Origin: Acanthococcus lagerstroemiae
Lineage: Eukaryota; Arthropoda; Insecta; Hemiptera; Eriococcidae
Length of the DNA stretch: 64,000 nt
Direction: 5' to 3'
NCBI GenBank assembly: GCA_031841125.1
Contig: CM063109.1
Span: 22,663,321-22,727,320 of the forward strand
The notes beneath the pieces were generated by a model. That model was not told the DNA's origin and searched no databases. It saw only the letters and a program-made list of their open reading frames with translations. Both the position numbers and the translations under genes were made by a program. Numbering within the stretch: the first letter of the stretch is position 1; each line of letters opens with the position of its first letter. Shown here in pieces: positions 1 to 11,490 of this stretch.

Positions 1-1674
1 ATGTTTGAAAAAAAAAACTTGATCAGATATATCCAAAAATAACTTCACTGTGTCATCTTGGAACCACTAACCCTACTTTACAGATAGAAACTGTAACTAG
101 GCATTAACGGGTAATTTCAGCACATACGTCCAAACCAGTAATTTATACGCTCACTATAGGTCTTTAGAACTCGAAATTATACCTCGCCATTACTGAACTC
201 ATTGAAACAGTAAACTGCAACAGGTCGGAATAGCGAATAGGAAAGAAGGTGCATTTCACGTTATGCACTAAAGACCTGATTGTCACGCAATTTAACAAAT
301 TAAAAATAATAATAATCCCTTACCATAAATACTTACACAATAAATTATAATTTTTAAACATCATTTTGGTCCCTACCTAGCATACACGCGAAGATCAAAC
401 TGAGCCGCTTCTCAAATTGAATAACATGGATACTTGATACGATATACTGAGAGGATATTGATTGCCTGAATTTGGTCCCAAAAAAGGATTGACTTCTCTC
501 AAACGGTATGTTTTGTAATTATTATTTATCCCGCGCAATGGAGTCGACCCAAACTGACACTTTACAATGAATAGCCACTACGAAACTCAAAATTAAAATA
601 AAACAAGCGGAAATAATAAAAAAAAATCAGTATATTTATCTTAACTGGCCTAATACTGTAAACACGATATAATGAACATCCAAATTTTTTTGTAATACTG
701 CAGGCGGAACATCCATACACTTACGCCCACTCACGAACTCAAAAAACACAAAAAGGAATGATGAGAAAATAATACAAAAAATGAGAAATAAAAAAATGAT
801 AAAAAATACAGCAAACGTAAAATAATGAATAAAAATAGACTATATGTAAAATAAAAACGCAACAAATGCTCGGCACAGTTATTTAAAATAGAAATAAAAG
901 AAAGAAAGAAAAAAAAAAGAGTAAAATAATACCTACGTAATACTATAATGAAATAGAATAACACGTATGAAGTAATATCAGTTTAGAAATAGCAAATTAA
1001 AAAAAAAAAAAAAAAAAATACTAGCAACAATATAAGAACAAAATTACCTATACATTCGCTGAGTTGAATTTCTACCAGAACGCTTAGTATGTAAATAAAT
1101 CACAATTCGAGTTTGTACCTGTTGATGAGAATAAACGGTTTTTTCGAACGCACAAAGAAAAAGTAATCAGATCTACGGGAAATTTTTCATTCATTCCCAA
1201 CCGCGCTATAATGTACATGAATACTGAAATGCGAGAAAAGTAACCCGACGTTACTTACATAATATTATAAATTACGAAAACAGATCAAAAAAATGCAAGA
1301 AAAAAAAGATGATTAAAAACATAATCGTAAAAAATAAAAGTGCGCTGATATGAATAAACAAAATTTGAGGAGTCAAGTACTACAGAGCCTCGTTGAAAGC
1401 ATTTTTCCAACATCATGCAGTAAAATTATAACAATATACGATCACGTGGCAATGTAACGTCAACAACTGCAACGTAAATTTGACTACATCGTATAACAAT
1501 AATATCGTTTCAACTAAACTAGGCACCAATTTGTATTAACAAGACAAAAATGTACAAAAAATATATACGAGTAATAAAATGCGATAATTACGAAAATAAT
1601 CTCAACAGATCAAATCTTACTAAAACCCCGAAAACAGGTACGTTAAATTTTGATACCTCCTATTGATTTACATA
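1..1674. other. AT-rich sequence downstream of heph, no gene seen
   Basis: Very AT-rich, with an A run at 999-1018 and no ORF that resembles a protein. It lies 3' of the minus-strand PTBP stop codon and could hold distal 3' UTR, but nothing in the sequence proves this. Confidence 0.5.
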
Positions 1675-2021
1675 TCATGAAATGTGCCTCTCGCGCAAAA
1701 ACAGGTTTTTGAGATAAACTAGTGCAACGATGGGATGGTGTACATCTGTGGTGGTGTGTTTACACGTTGCCATGACAACCGTGTTTCGAATTCTTGTTCT
1801 CTGTCATTCCCCCAGGCCCGTTTCACACGACGCTACATGAACAGATAGATGTTTTCAAACTTGGATTTAATTTTTAAATGCAATTTGTGGGAAAACTAAT
1901 GAAGATGGAAAGCTGCGATTCGTTTCATTCAAAAGAGTGTGATTTTTTCTATAAGAATTGTCAAGAAAGTGAAAAATGATTTTTTGACACCAGAGGCACA
2001 TTTCATGATTCCAGGTCACAT
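1675..2021. mobile_element. Inverted-repeat family A, copy 1
   Basis: Non-coding element of about 350 bp. Its ends are inverted copies of ATCATGAAATGTGCCTC, seen as GAGGCACATTTCATGAT at the right end, followed by CCAGGTCAC. Its interior, including GCCCGTTTCACACGACG and AAATGCAATTTGTGG, recurs at about 20.75, 30.48, 32.26 and 48.94 kb. It has no coding capacity and behaves like a MITE. The left terminus is degraded, so its target duplication cannot be read. Confidence 0.85.
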
Positions 2022-3021
2022 ATGTTCCAGAAAATACTTCAGATGTGAGATAAAAAATTTAAAAAATGCATAGAAACACGAAAACTTGACCTGTTCACGA
2101 CCAAACTTGAAGTAGAAAAATATTCTGAGATTTCGAACTGAGATGGTAACATTGTGAATGCAAAGCGCCAATTATAACTTATATGGAACAGCAATGAAAA
2201 TCAAAAATTTGAGGTTCATTGGCTGATGTTCGTTCAGGAACGCCGCTATGAGCAAATTATAAAAAGTGGACCTTATTAGGACATTTTACCTTACTTCTAT
2301 GTACTATTTTCATCCAGAGTAAGTCGAAATAAGTTTCTCCCCGAGAAACCCTGAGGGTTCACGCCTTACACATTGGTTCAAACCTGACTGAGAGTCAATC
2401 CAGAGTGTGCCCCCCCCCTTAAGTAGATGGGTTTTTTTTACAGAGATCAAAGAATCGGAAGCGAAGTTTGATCAGAATTACAGAGTCTAGAAGCCAGAGT
2501 CGATTCAAAAATAGTGAGGCGCATTTCCCTGCACATAACTGAAATAACAATTTGCTATTTTTCTACTCTTGCACGTGAATTTCATGATATATTGAGAATA
2601 AGAGTAAGAAGTCAAGTCTTATACACAACTCACAGAAACAAAATTATCACATCAACTCAATTTCAATCACTAAATTCAACGTTATTTTAGACATTCCTCC
2701 TCAGTTATAACAAATAACTTTAGAGAATTTCGACTGGACATTTTACAGAAGATTAGGAACAATAATCAGCTATTTTGGACTCATGTGGAAAAAAAAAAGC
2801 TATCGGTTACTATGTATAAGGCCTGGAAACCTCAGAGACCAATAAAACATTCACCGATGCTAGAGCATAATAAACTATTTTTCACTCATTTGAAAATTTT
2901 TCAAGAATTTCCTATAATTTCAACGAGAGGGGGGGGGGGTTGTATTTAAACAAATTGATCAAAATGGGCGTTTCCTTATAACAAAATACTATTGAACATA
3001 TTATTACATTTTTGTTACAAT
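2022..3021. other. Unannotated sequence
   Basis: No coding region or clear repeat boundary seen. It contains short C and G homopolymers (about 2410 and 2929). Confidence 0.4.
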
Positions 3022-3314
3022 CAAGGTTGCCACTTTTTTTAAAGAATGATCTCCATAATTATCCAGGTTTTCCTGTTTCATTTTTCTATTTTCTCATGAC
3101 TTCTTCTTTCAAGTTGGAAAGGAGTTATGGATTTTGGCAAGACTTTTTTCCGTACATGACTAATATTTTCTAAAAGGGGAAACTTTTTCCTTTTTCAGGC
3201 ATGATCATTCACTGACAATACATTTTGATAGAAAGTAAGACTTAAACCTAGTTTATCATTCAGACAATCAAGATTCCATGACTTTTCCAGGTTTTCCAGA
3301 AAGTGGCAACCCTG
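3022..3314. mobile_element. hAT-like nonautonomous element (GGTTGCCACTTT ends)
   Basis: The left end CAAGGTTGCCACTTTTT is the inverted counterpart of the right end AAAGTGGCAACCCTG. ACAAT stands directly outside both ends (3017-3021 and 3315-3319) and may be a short or eroded target duplication. An inner segment related to GACTTTTCCAGGTTTTCCAG is shared with the fragment ending at 51368. It has no transposase. Superfamily assignment rests only on the CAGGG-type end. Confidence 0.7.
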
Positions 3315-3551
3315 ACAATGTGAATGATGAGCAAAACAGTGAATGTCGAATAAACTAAAATCTGGATAAGAACAATTCGCAATCAATTCAGAATGATCTG
3401 AGATTGAATGTCTGGTTTGAATGACGATGGGCAGCACGTTTCTGTATTTTAAAAGTCCTTGCATATGATTGACTGTGATATTCTGATAAGAAGACATGCT
3501 TTCATTTTTTTTGGACGGGACATTTCAGACCAAAACAGGGACTAAGGAAGC

Positions 3552-3921
3552 CAGGGACGTACCGATAGGGGGGAGGAGGTTTCCCCTGTAGGAAATTTTT
3601 TACTCAGCAGTTGGGAAAATATACCATTTCAGTCAGGCGGAATTGCAAAAATCAAACAAGTCAAAAGCTTTTCTTTTCTTTTTTTTTCCCTGCTTGCTTG
3701 CATGCTTTGATACTTGGGAATTTAGAATTCAGAAGCTAGAAAAATTCAACAGTTGGGAATTTTAAGTTCAGAAGTCAGAAATTGGGAAAATCCAACAAGC
3801 CAAGTTTCTTTTTATTTCTTTTTCTTTTTTTTTTTTGCTTTGATACTAGGGAATTATAAGTTGAATCAGTTGGGAGTTTAACATCCCCCCCCCCCCAGGA
3901 AAACGCTTCGGTACATCCCTG
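3552..3921. mobile_element. hAT-type nonautonomous element, 8-bp TSD AAGGAAGC
   Basis: The 370-bp element starts CAGGGACGTACCGA and ends TTCGGTACATCCCTG, forming inverted terminal repeats. It is flanked by perfect direct copies of AAGGAAGC at 3544-3551 and 3922-3929. CAGGG ends with an 8-bp duplication are typical of the hAT superfamily. The interior has G, C and T-rich runs and two tandem-like copies of a motif around TTCAGAAG. It is non-coding and looks young because the duplication is intact. Confidence 0.9.
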
Positions 3922-3929
3922 AAGGAAGC

Positions 3930-5958
3930 AAAGACGCTAAGCATATCTCATCACATTTTACTCGAAAAATGGATTTTGAAAAAATTTGCTATTTGTATTA
4001 GCAGATCACGAACACTGCGTTACAGATCAGATCAGGTCAGCAGGTCAAAAATGATCTCACGATTGATTTATTTGTTCTGATTGCTCATGTATTATGCTCA
4101 CTCGGGCTCTAAAAAACGGATTGATTTGCTCATAGATACGCTCTCGATTTTCTTTCAAAATTCCCTTACTTTCCCTGACGTCCAGGATTTCCAGGAAAGG
4201 GGCCACAATTAGCAGATTTGTTACTCTAGCAAAAGTTTTCATTACTCGCATCTTAATTGCTTTATCGTTTCCAATTTATACTATTTTAAAGAAACAGCAG
4301 TGAAAACAAAATCACGACTCAAATAAAAGCTGATATTAGGTCTTCCACTTCCAAGTACACCAACAGAGTAGGTTATCAGGTAGACAGAAATCAGAGATTC
4401 CAGATTGCCTACTGACAAAAACGAGAACTATTTAAAGCTGTCAGATCTTGAGTTTTTGGCGACAAAAACTGATTAGCAAACGAATCCATCTAATAGAACA
4501 TCAGCCAAACTATAAGATAATGAAAAAAACAGATCAAGAGAAAAGCGAAACGGGCGAAACGAGCTTTCAGAATGAATCGACCAAGCTCGTAAAATGATTA
4601 AAATCTGAAAGCACGCGAGATAAAAGTGCTCGCAGAGCTTTGTCAGTTAAAATAGAGTAGAATATTATGATCTCTTCGGTATAAAAACGCCATTTCTAAA
4701 CTAACAGAGGATGTTGGCTAAGAAAAAAGCTGTCGTGGTTCTCGGACAACGTGGATATGCTAGAAGCATTCCTAAAATACTGGTCATTCGTGAGTACAAC
4801 GAAGCAGGTGGCATCAAAGAGAAGTACATAGAAAACCTTACAGCTAGGATAAACTAATACAAATTTTAATCGAATTGACATATGCACTAATGGGGGATTT
4901 GTAAGCTGGTTGTCAAAACGGCGAGTATTAATTAACCCAACAGACGCAGTTCGTTACTTCCGTACAATCTAAAAAATTCGTCGCCTGTCACAAAACCCGT
5001 TACCGAAATCTGCGTGGAATTACGTGACTGCTACGTAAGTACTCCCCTTCGTATGATTTTCAAAAACAACCAGCTCGATTAAATTCTAGAACTTCGTACA
5101 GCTAAAATGAATATCGTAACAATTCTAAAAATGTAGGGTACCTTAAATTTAAATGACTTCGGTGAAAATTTACCAACAAAAAAGTCAGAAATACTGAGTA
5201 CGTACGTTATACGTAATTAGATATGCTTAATACAAAAAAAAAAAAAAAAAAAAAAAAACCTTAACGAATCTTCAAATAGCTTAAAAATATGACCTGCGAG
5301 TAAAAACTTTCGATAAAGACGCGGTGCAAAAAATCATTAAAATCAACGAAATGTACTTCAACAATATGTACATTACACTTAGAACTACTTAAATTTTACT
5401 ATTCCTACCAATTAAAATGTTTTGTTTCGGTTCAATGACTGATATCAATCAATGTTTGACGAACCGCAGTATCACGATAAACAGAAGAAGATAAGAGACA
5501 AAGAGTTTGATACAGTTCACTGAAGTAAAATAAATAATATAAATTCTAAAAATTAAGAAAAAAAGAAAAAAAAAGCCAATAATCAATAATTTAAAAAAGA
5601 ATTAGACAATTAGACTGGGGAAAGCGCAATAAGGAAAAATAATTACTATTCAGTAAACAAACTAAACTTAACGCGAAAAAAATAATCGCCTACTCGATAA
5701 CAACTTTGAATGATCACAATACGAGAAATAAAACGAAAAAGATAGAGAGAAACAAAAAATATACGAACGAACCAAAGGCGACATGATCAGCAACGTGTAA
5801 ACTTAAAGAGCATAATATCGCATTTTCTTTCTCTACAAAACAAAAACACGAGTCCATCGAGTAAAATTAAATAACGGGAACTGGGTTTACAAATTAACGA
5901 TATTATCAGTCGTTGATCTTTTTCGTAAAACTAACGCATTAAAAATAATATCATATCA
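3930..5958 (-). other. Sequence immediately 3' of the PTBP stop codon (likely 3' UTR)
   Basis: AT-rich, no gene seen on either strand. It directly follows the minus-strand stop codon, so at least its right part should be 3' UTR. An AATAAA hexamer on the minus strand (TTTATT at 4067-4072) is a possible but unproven polyadenylation signal. There is an A run at 5234-5258 (U run in the transcript). Confidence 0.45.
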
Positions 5959-6054
5959 TTATTGCTGAATTTTGCTGGTTTCCGGGTGGATATTTGTTTT
6001 CGAAAATGAAACACGCAAATGGTTGGTTTCGCCCAATTGATAGTTATGCATTTT
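5959..6054 (-). CDS. heph: PTBP terminal coding exon (end of RRM4 and C-terminus)
   Basis: This 96-nt exon encodes residues 216-246 of the protein readable in the window. It begins KMHNYQLGETNHLRVSFSK, the last helix and strand of RRM4, and ends at TAA (5959-5961). The acceptor is preceded by a strong pyrimidine tract ending TTTCGCAG, and the exon joins the previous one in phase 0. Vertebrate PTBP1 ends very soon after the FSKSTI sequence; here FSKTNI is followed by nine more residues, HPETSKIQQ, so the C-terminus is slightly longer. Only the short coding part was noticed after locating the gene family, because a host exon this small stands out poorly from AT-rich intron. Confidence 0.95.
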   Translation of the reverse strand, partial: KMHNYQLGETNHLRVSFSKTNIHPETSKIQQ

Positions 6055-6730
6055 CTGCGAAAGAAAAGAAACAGAGAAAATAAGTATAAGAAACTTGAAT
6101 TATGCTCGCGGGGCGACAAAAACAGATGTATGATAATCACTGGCGCAGGAGGGTCGGGAGGGGTCAACCAAATACAAATTTTTAAAATTCACGACTTTTT
6201 CATGACTTTTTTCATGGGTTTACAATACTCATACTAGGGGTCCTAAACTTCAAAAACAAAAACAAATTTTGACGTTTCAGTGATAACTTACATACTTTTT
6301 CGATTTCTTCCTTTGCTAATATTTTTGGAGTTCACATTTAAAAAAGAAGACGAAAATAGTATATTACACACCAAGAGTCAAAAGTGAGTCATGTATACCC
6401 ACTTTTGGCTCTTGTTGTGGAAGATATTTTTTATACTACTTGATCAGAAGCGGCAATGTTTTTTGTTGACATGGTCTGTATTATTTATTTATTTAAATTA
6501 TAGACAGGTGATTTTTGTGTGCGTAATTAATTCAAAAATTCAATTTGCTCAGTTAATTACTACGAAGTACAGCATTACAGTCTTGTCTTCAGTTTGTTCA
6601 CGTGCACAAACAGCATACACAGGTAGTGGCCAGCAAAAACGTAAGGATGGTTAACATTAACAACAAACAGTAACAGCTGTACAACATCATGAATACTTGA
6701 ATGCGTTCCCAAGTCACTATTTTGTAATTT

Positions 6731-6815
6731 GCTCTGTGGCCGAGTGGTTAGAGACGATCGCTACATTTCAGTCAAATGTTTCAATGGACACTGGTTCAAT
6801 TCCCTGATACAAACT
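6731..6815 (+). repeat. tRNA-derived SINE-like head or tRNA pseudogene
   Basis: There is an A-box-like TGGCCGAGTGG at 6737-6747, typical of Ser/Leu-type tRNAs, and a B-box-like GGTTCAATTCC at 6793-6803, at normal spacing for RNA polymerase III promoters. The expected 3' strand of the acceptor stem is missing: the 5' GCTCTGT has no partner after the T arm. That argues against a working tRNA and for a SINE head or pseudogene. No second copy was found in the window. Confidence 0.65.
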
Positions 6816-6904
6816 TACTGGCCAGCAATTTTTTCATGTAAAAACGCTTTACATTGAGGGACATTTACTTTACATGCAGGTTTTGTTAGCATTTGATGCA
6901 TGAA

Positions 6905-7300
6905 TGATAGGGCTTTTCATCATCAGGTTTGTTTACATGATTTCCTATCTCACTGTAGAATTATCACCAAAGAGCTGTATAAGGTGTTACAAGAAAATGG
7001 CCCCAATGGTAAGTGAACATTAGGGCCTTTTTCTATGTCACATCACATTGTGGCTCTTTTGGCACATTTTATTACAAGTTTTCATGTTTTTCTTTCAGTG
7101 CTCTACTTGAAAAATCTGAAATTTGTAATCAAATGTGTCAAAAGAATCATAACACGATGTAGCACAAAAAAGAGCCTCAGTGTCATATCACCATTGAGGC
7201 CCTTTTCTTGTGTCAAGTTACATATCTCATTGATGATAATTCTACATCAAGATAAGAAAACATGTAAACAAACCCGCCGATGAAATGGAGAGCCTATTTA
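6905..7300. repeat. Long imperfect inverted repeat (about 160-bp arms)
   Basis: The left arm (about 6905-7062) and right arm (about 7120-7300) are inverted copies. Examples are GGTTTGTTTACATG at about 6925 against CATGTAAACAAACC at about 7262, and GTAGAATTATCA against TGATAATTCTAC. The arms are diverged, so it is an old foldback or MITE. No target duplication was identified. Confidence 0.75.
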
Positions 7301-7324
7301 CGCAGCTGAACGCAGCGTAAAAAT

Positions 7325-8900
7325 ATGGGTAGACTATGTGGAAGGACTATAATACTATAGTATTAATAGAGAAGAAGAGATAAGAATGGAGAGAAAGGAA
7401 GATAGGTAAGAAGATGAGAGGAAAGACTCAATTTTAAGAAGGGAATTCGATAAAGTATTGAGAGATTTAAAGAAAGGGAACGCTCCAGGAGTCGATGAGA
7501 TACCAGCTAAATTATTACAGAACTCAGGAGAATATATGTACTTGATAGATTGTACAAATTAGTATTTTTTATTGAGGATGGAGGACTTTAAAGTGTGCTA
7601 TTGTAACACACCAAAAAAGCAGGAGCCGATTTTTTCTTGTTTCCACTTGTTTTATTCTCTTTCCCCCTCCTTCTTTTTGCTCCCCCACTTCCCCCTCCTT
7701 GTGAATATTACACTTTTTAATGACCAATGCATAAAATTCATTTTTGTATTGGAAATGAATTTATTATCTGTAATAATTATTATTGAAAATTCTAATATTT
7801 TTCGACAAACGTTGATTTTTGAAAGGTGTGGTTTATGTATAACAAAAATGAAGGACTCTTCAATTTCTTTTAAAACTTCAGCACTTTTCTTCACCTGTCG
7901 CTGCCCTGTGGGATAATTTATAGGAGAATTGGGAATAGAATAAATGCATGAGATGATCAGTTTGGATTTAGAAAAAGTAGAGGTACTAGGGAAGCAGTGT
8001 TACCTTTGCGATTAGTTCTAGATGGGAGACTCAAAAAGGGGCAGGATACACATATGGCATTCGCTGATATTGAAAGAGCTTTTGACAATGTGAAATGGGA
8101 TAAAATTTAATGTTTGATATTCTAAAAAAGATAGGAATAAAACTCAAAGAAGGACAAGTTATTTGAAACTTATATAAAGGGCAGAAAGACACATTAGGAA
8201 CAGAAGAAGAGAAAAGGGACACTAATATAGAAAAGGGAATAAGGTCGGGGTGCTCCTTATCTCCAGTATCATTTAATCCATACATAGAGTGGGCCATAGA
8301 AGAAATGAAAGAAAAATTCGAAGCAGGCGTCACTCTACATGGAGAGCGAGTAAAGATGCTCAAATTTGCAGATTTGTCTTATTAGCTGAAAGTATTACTG
8401 ATTCGGAAAACATTTTAAATGGAATGGAGGAGATTTTGATTATAAAATATCGTACGAGAATAAATAAAAACAAAACCAAAGTAATGGTATGTAATCGATG
8501 TGAACATGATAGCTTAAATATAAATATTGGGCAGGAAAAGACTGAGGAAATAACCGAATTTTGCTATTTAGGGAGCAAAATAACAAAAGATGGAATGAGT
8601 AAAAGGGATATTAGTACTAAATAGCACAAGCTATATTCGCATTCCATCGAAATGTAATCTTTTCAAGTCAAAAATAAATCTGGAAATCAAAAGACTGTTC
8701 TTGAAAACTCAAGTTTGGAATGTAGCCTTGTATGGATGTGAAACTTGGATCATAAGAAAACCAGAGAAGAGAAGAATCGGAGCTTTTGAGATGTGGTGCT
8801 ATAGGCAGATACTTAGCATCAAATGGACGAATAAGGAAGGAGAAAATAGAACTGAAATCATAATAATAGTGATGTACAGGGCTCGGATTTTGTGGCGCTA
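7325..8900 (+). pseudogene. Degenerate non-LTR retrotransposon (reverse transcriptase)
   Basis: Broken frames spell a LINE reverse transcriptase in order: a pre-RT segment ending in APGVDEIPAKLLQNSG (about 7488-7530), then FGFRKSRGT (about 7965), motif A AFADIERAFDN (about 8060), a GCSLSP motif B (about 8250), a damaged FAD motif C (about 8358), CYLGSKITKDG (about 8564) and ALYGCETWIIRKPEK in the C-terminal domain (about 8728). Many stops and frameshifts make it non-functional. The endonuclease part is absent, so it is 5' truncated. A MITE at about 7577-7908 replaces a segment of RT. The domain style resembles RTE-like or related LINE clades; the clade is not certain. Confidence 0.85.
7577..7908. 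mobile_element. MITE inside the 7.3-8.9 kb retrotransposon
   Basis: This block interrupts the reverse transcriptase and aligns by eye with 58900-59230: both contain TTTTTGCTC, CCCCTCCTTGTGAATAT, ACACTTTTTAATNACCAAT and ACAAAAATGAAGGAC, and end with CACCTGT then CCCTG. The right end CCCTG matches a CAGGG-type terminus; the left end is not clear. Confidence 0.7.
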
Positions 8901-9727
8901 AAAACAAAAAAAAATAAAAAAAATAAAAGAGTTTTTAACATGGTCTTGACAGTTTATAAAAAGTCCCTATAAAACTATGACTTTATGGGTATCAAATTAA
9001 AGATCTTGAAAAACTGAATCTAATTTTTATACTTCTATTCCTCCCAAACTACATATATGTACAATGTATAGTACGCACTACAATATTAATATCGAAGTAT
9101 CGGACTATTTATATGTATGAATAACTGCGCTTTTCTGTAATTTTAGATTTAAATTCAGTTTATAAACTAACATAGAAATAAAAATAAATACCCCCCCCCC
9201 CACAGTATTAAATATATTCGTCAAAAACAGTGCTACGATAGAACAGAGGAATATCTAAGTATAAGAAGCAAGTGTAACGAATCATGTTCTACGATTTGAA
9301 AGATCTCAGATCCTTCTTAGTCAACTGATAATTAAGACTGGTAATAGATTCACGTCGATCAAAATGTACAACGTACACTTAGAGGAAATTTCATCGCAGA
9401 ATCCCTTTAAATTCATATCAGTTAGTTCTTACCAGGGACCTATCGAAATCATTTTTCCACTTTTTTCCCCAGGAATGACCAGGTTTCAGTTTGGCCAACG
9501 AAACAATTTCAGAGTTGCCGAGGTTAATATGAAGAAGAACGTTCACAGTTCAAATGTCTGCAAATGCAAATCGCCTTCGAAATCACAAGAGAGAAGAAAC
9601 TTATTGGAATGTAACGATTTGAGGACCAATTATGCGAGCTGACAAGTATTTTCTAAAGTGGGGGAGACTCTTTTCTAGTGCGTCAGTAGTCCTTCAAGGC
9701 TTAGATTTTCACATTCAATTAACTTAC

Positions 9728-9791
9728 TATTAACGCGGCAACAGCATCATCCACCGAATTCAACTGCAACAGAGCCATTCTTCGATCTTTT
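9728..9791 (-). CDS. heph: PTBP exon (RRM4, RNP1 region)
   Basis: The 64-nt exon encodes residues 195-215 of the window protein, KDRRMALLQLNSVDDAVAALI. KDRRMALLQL is the RNP1-equivalent strand of RRM4 (KDRKMALIQM in vertebrate PTBP1). The acceptor is TTGTTACAG and the donor GTAAGTTAA. Its first base completes the proline codon begun in the 78-nt exon, and it ends on a codon boundary, matching the phase-0 terminal exon. Confidence 0.95.
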
Positions 9792-10764
9792 CTGTAACAA
9801 AGCGAAACCATAAATTTAGCTACTTCTTGGTCTTAAGTGTATCTTTTAGAATCAAGCTAAAATTATAATTAGAAGCAATAACCAGTTACGGGGTCACAAT
9901 GCAAGGACATGGGGGCAGTCTTTAGTGGGTATGGGATGAAACAGTACTTACATTATACACTAACAGAAAATCGTAACAAACTAGATCATCAACTAATTCG
10001 GGGGGAGGGGTACACTAGGTCCTCTGATCCAAATGGTAGAGACAATACTTCTTTCTAGGGTTGGCAAAAAGAATATTCCCTACAAGAGTATTTGCAGCGA
10101 ACATTCTCACAAAGAATGCGGTTTTTAATGGAACTTTGTTTTGTACTTCAATCTAGTTCTTAATATTTCATCCCCCTTGAGTTTTGACGTTACTTCATTC
10201 CATCAACTACTTTTTCCATTTTTTCGTTTCAATTTTGAATATCCCAGATTCTACTGGTTTGAGAAGCTAACGCATACAACAGCGACACTGTATACAAATT
10301 AACTGTACTGAATGCGCATACTCGGGTTTCCATATAAAATACACGTAAAAAAGTTCGAATTTCCCTTAGATCGACTAGGGCACTTTGCTGTATACGTTGG
10401 TTTTGTAGGTATTTCACAGGGTCACACCAGGTCTCTTTGGTTATAAGTTGTATTTCATACCCGTTAGACGCATGTATATTGATTTAATTTACCAACAGTA
10501 GGTAAAATTTCTGAGTTAGTAAAGAGAAAAAATTTTCGCCAAAAAGCGACGAAGAAATAACGGCGACACAACCCAGAAATAAATTTAGTTATGTCTACAG
10601 AACCGAGGAAATATTTCATACATAAGGTGTTTTGGGAAAATTGTATCTCCTTCGCAGACCATGGATGCCACTAATTTTCAAAAAATCGTGCATGTTTTAT
10701 TTATGGTATTTTTAAATCGTGGATCCCACCTCTGTCCGCACACGTCCCACAGGCGAGTAAATCT

Positions 10765-11490
10765 GACATCAAAAATGAATACAGCGACCTCTAAAACGTT
10801 AATAGTGAGGCGTATGTTGTAGTCTTCATCATTTTTCAATAATAACGGGGGAAAAAACTGAATTCAGCATACTTGAAAGCTGCATACTGTATTTCAAGAC
10901 TTTTTTCACCTAGTCCTCACCCCATGCCACGATGTTCAACGTAAGGGTAGAGTGACCTTCAAAATGAATGCAGCAACCTTAGAAACATAGTATTGTATTT
11001 CTAATTATGGCGACTTTTAAAATTCTATATTTGATATCTACATTGTATTTTAATTAATTCATTTATTTATTGATAATTAGCCCTCCACAACAGCCTGATG
11101 GCCAATTACAGTGGCATACTGGATCCTTGCCCCCACCTCTGGTTCCACAATTTCTCAACTTACAGGCAAATAGATATTCAATTGAATTCGAAGTCCTCAA
11201 AAATCAGCATTTTCATAAATTTTATTAGGTTGAAAATTTCCCCCAAAATACTTACTGTCCAAACCAATGAAACACAGAAACATCCACATGTGTGATATCC
11301 GAAGAATAGGGGTAAGAGGAAACAAAAACTTCCCAGAAATAGAAAGCAACGGAGATAGCGAGTCTAGGACCATTCTCAACAATTTTTAGCAAACTTTCGC
11401 CAGTTACCCCTCTTCCTCTCCGAATTTCCTCATTTGCCTAGACTACAATAATTATGGAAAATGAATTCAGCGACTTTAAAAACCTGAATT
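10765..11490. repeat. Diverged interspersed motif repeats
   Basis: The motif AAAATGAATACAGCGACCTC recurs with changes at about 10770, 10955 and 11456 (AAAATGAATNCAGCRACYT..AAAAC). The spacing is irregular, suggesting an old, eroded tandem duplication. Confidence 0.5.
11075..11112 (-). repeat. Retrotransposon 3'-tail motif, copy 1
   Basis: On the minus strand this reads TGTAATTGGCCATCAGGCTG then TTGTGGAGGGCTAATTATCA, followed by AATAAATAAAT-type sequence. The same block is at 19821-19860 on the plus strand, and a shorter version at 14766-14792. Position before AT-rich simple sequence suggests the 3' UTR end of a LINE family. Confidence 0.65.

Larger units (their letters stand above)
6055..9727 (-). 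other. PTBP intron (3.7 kb)
   Basis: Bounded by donor GTAAGT at the 64-nt exon and acceptor GCAG at the terminal exon. It holds a tRNA-like repeat head, a long inverted repeat and a broken retrotransposon, listed separately. 8901-9727 holds no recognised feature beyond a C run near 9190. Confidence 0.85.

Noticed and set aside
4067..4072. Minus-strand AATAAA as the PTBP polyadenylation site
   Set aside because: A single hexamer in AT-rich DNA nearly 1.9 kb from the stop; cannot be distinguished from chance.
6731..6815. Functional tRNA gene
   Set aside because: The 3' acceptor strand does not pair with the 5' end.
9364..9642. 92-codon plus-strand ORF with mixed composition
   Set aside because: No recognisable domain, no splice context, inside a PTBP intron on the other strand; likely chance.
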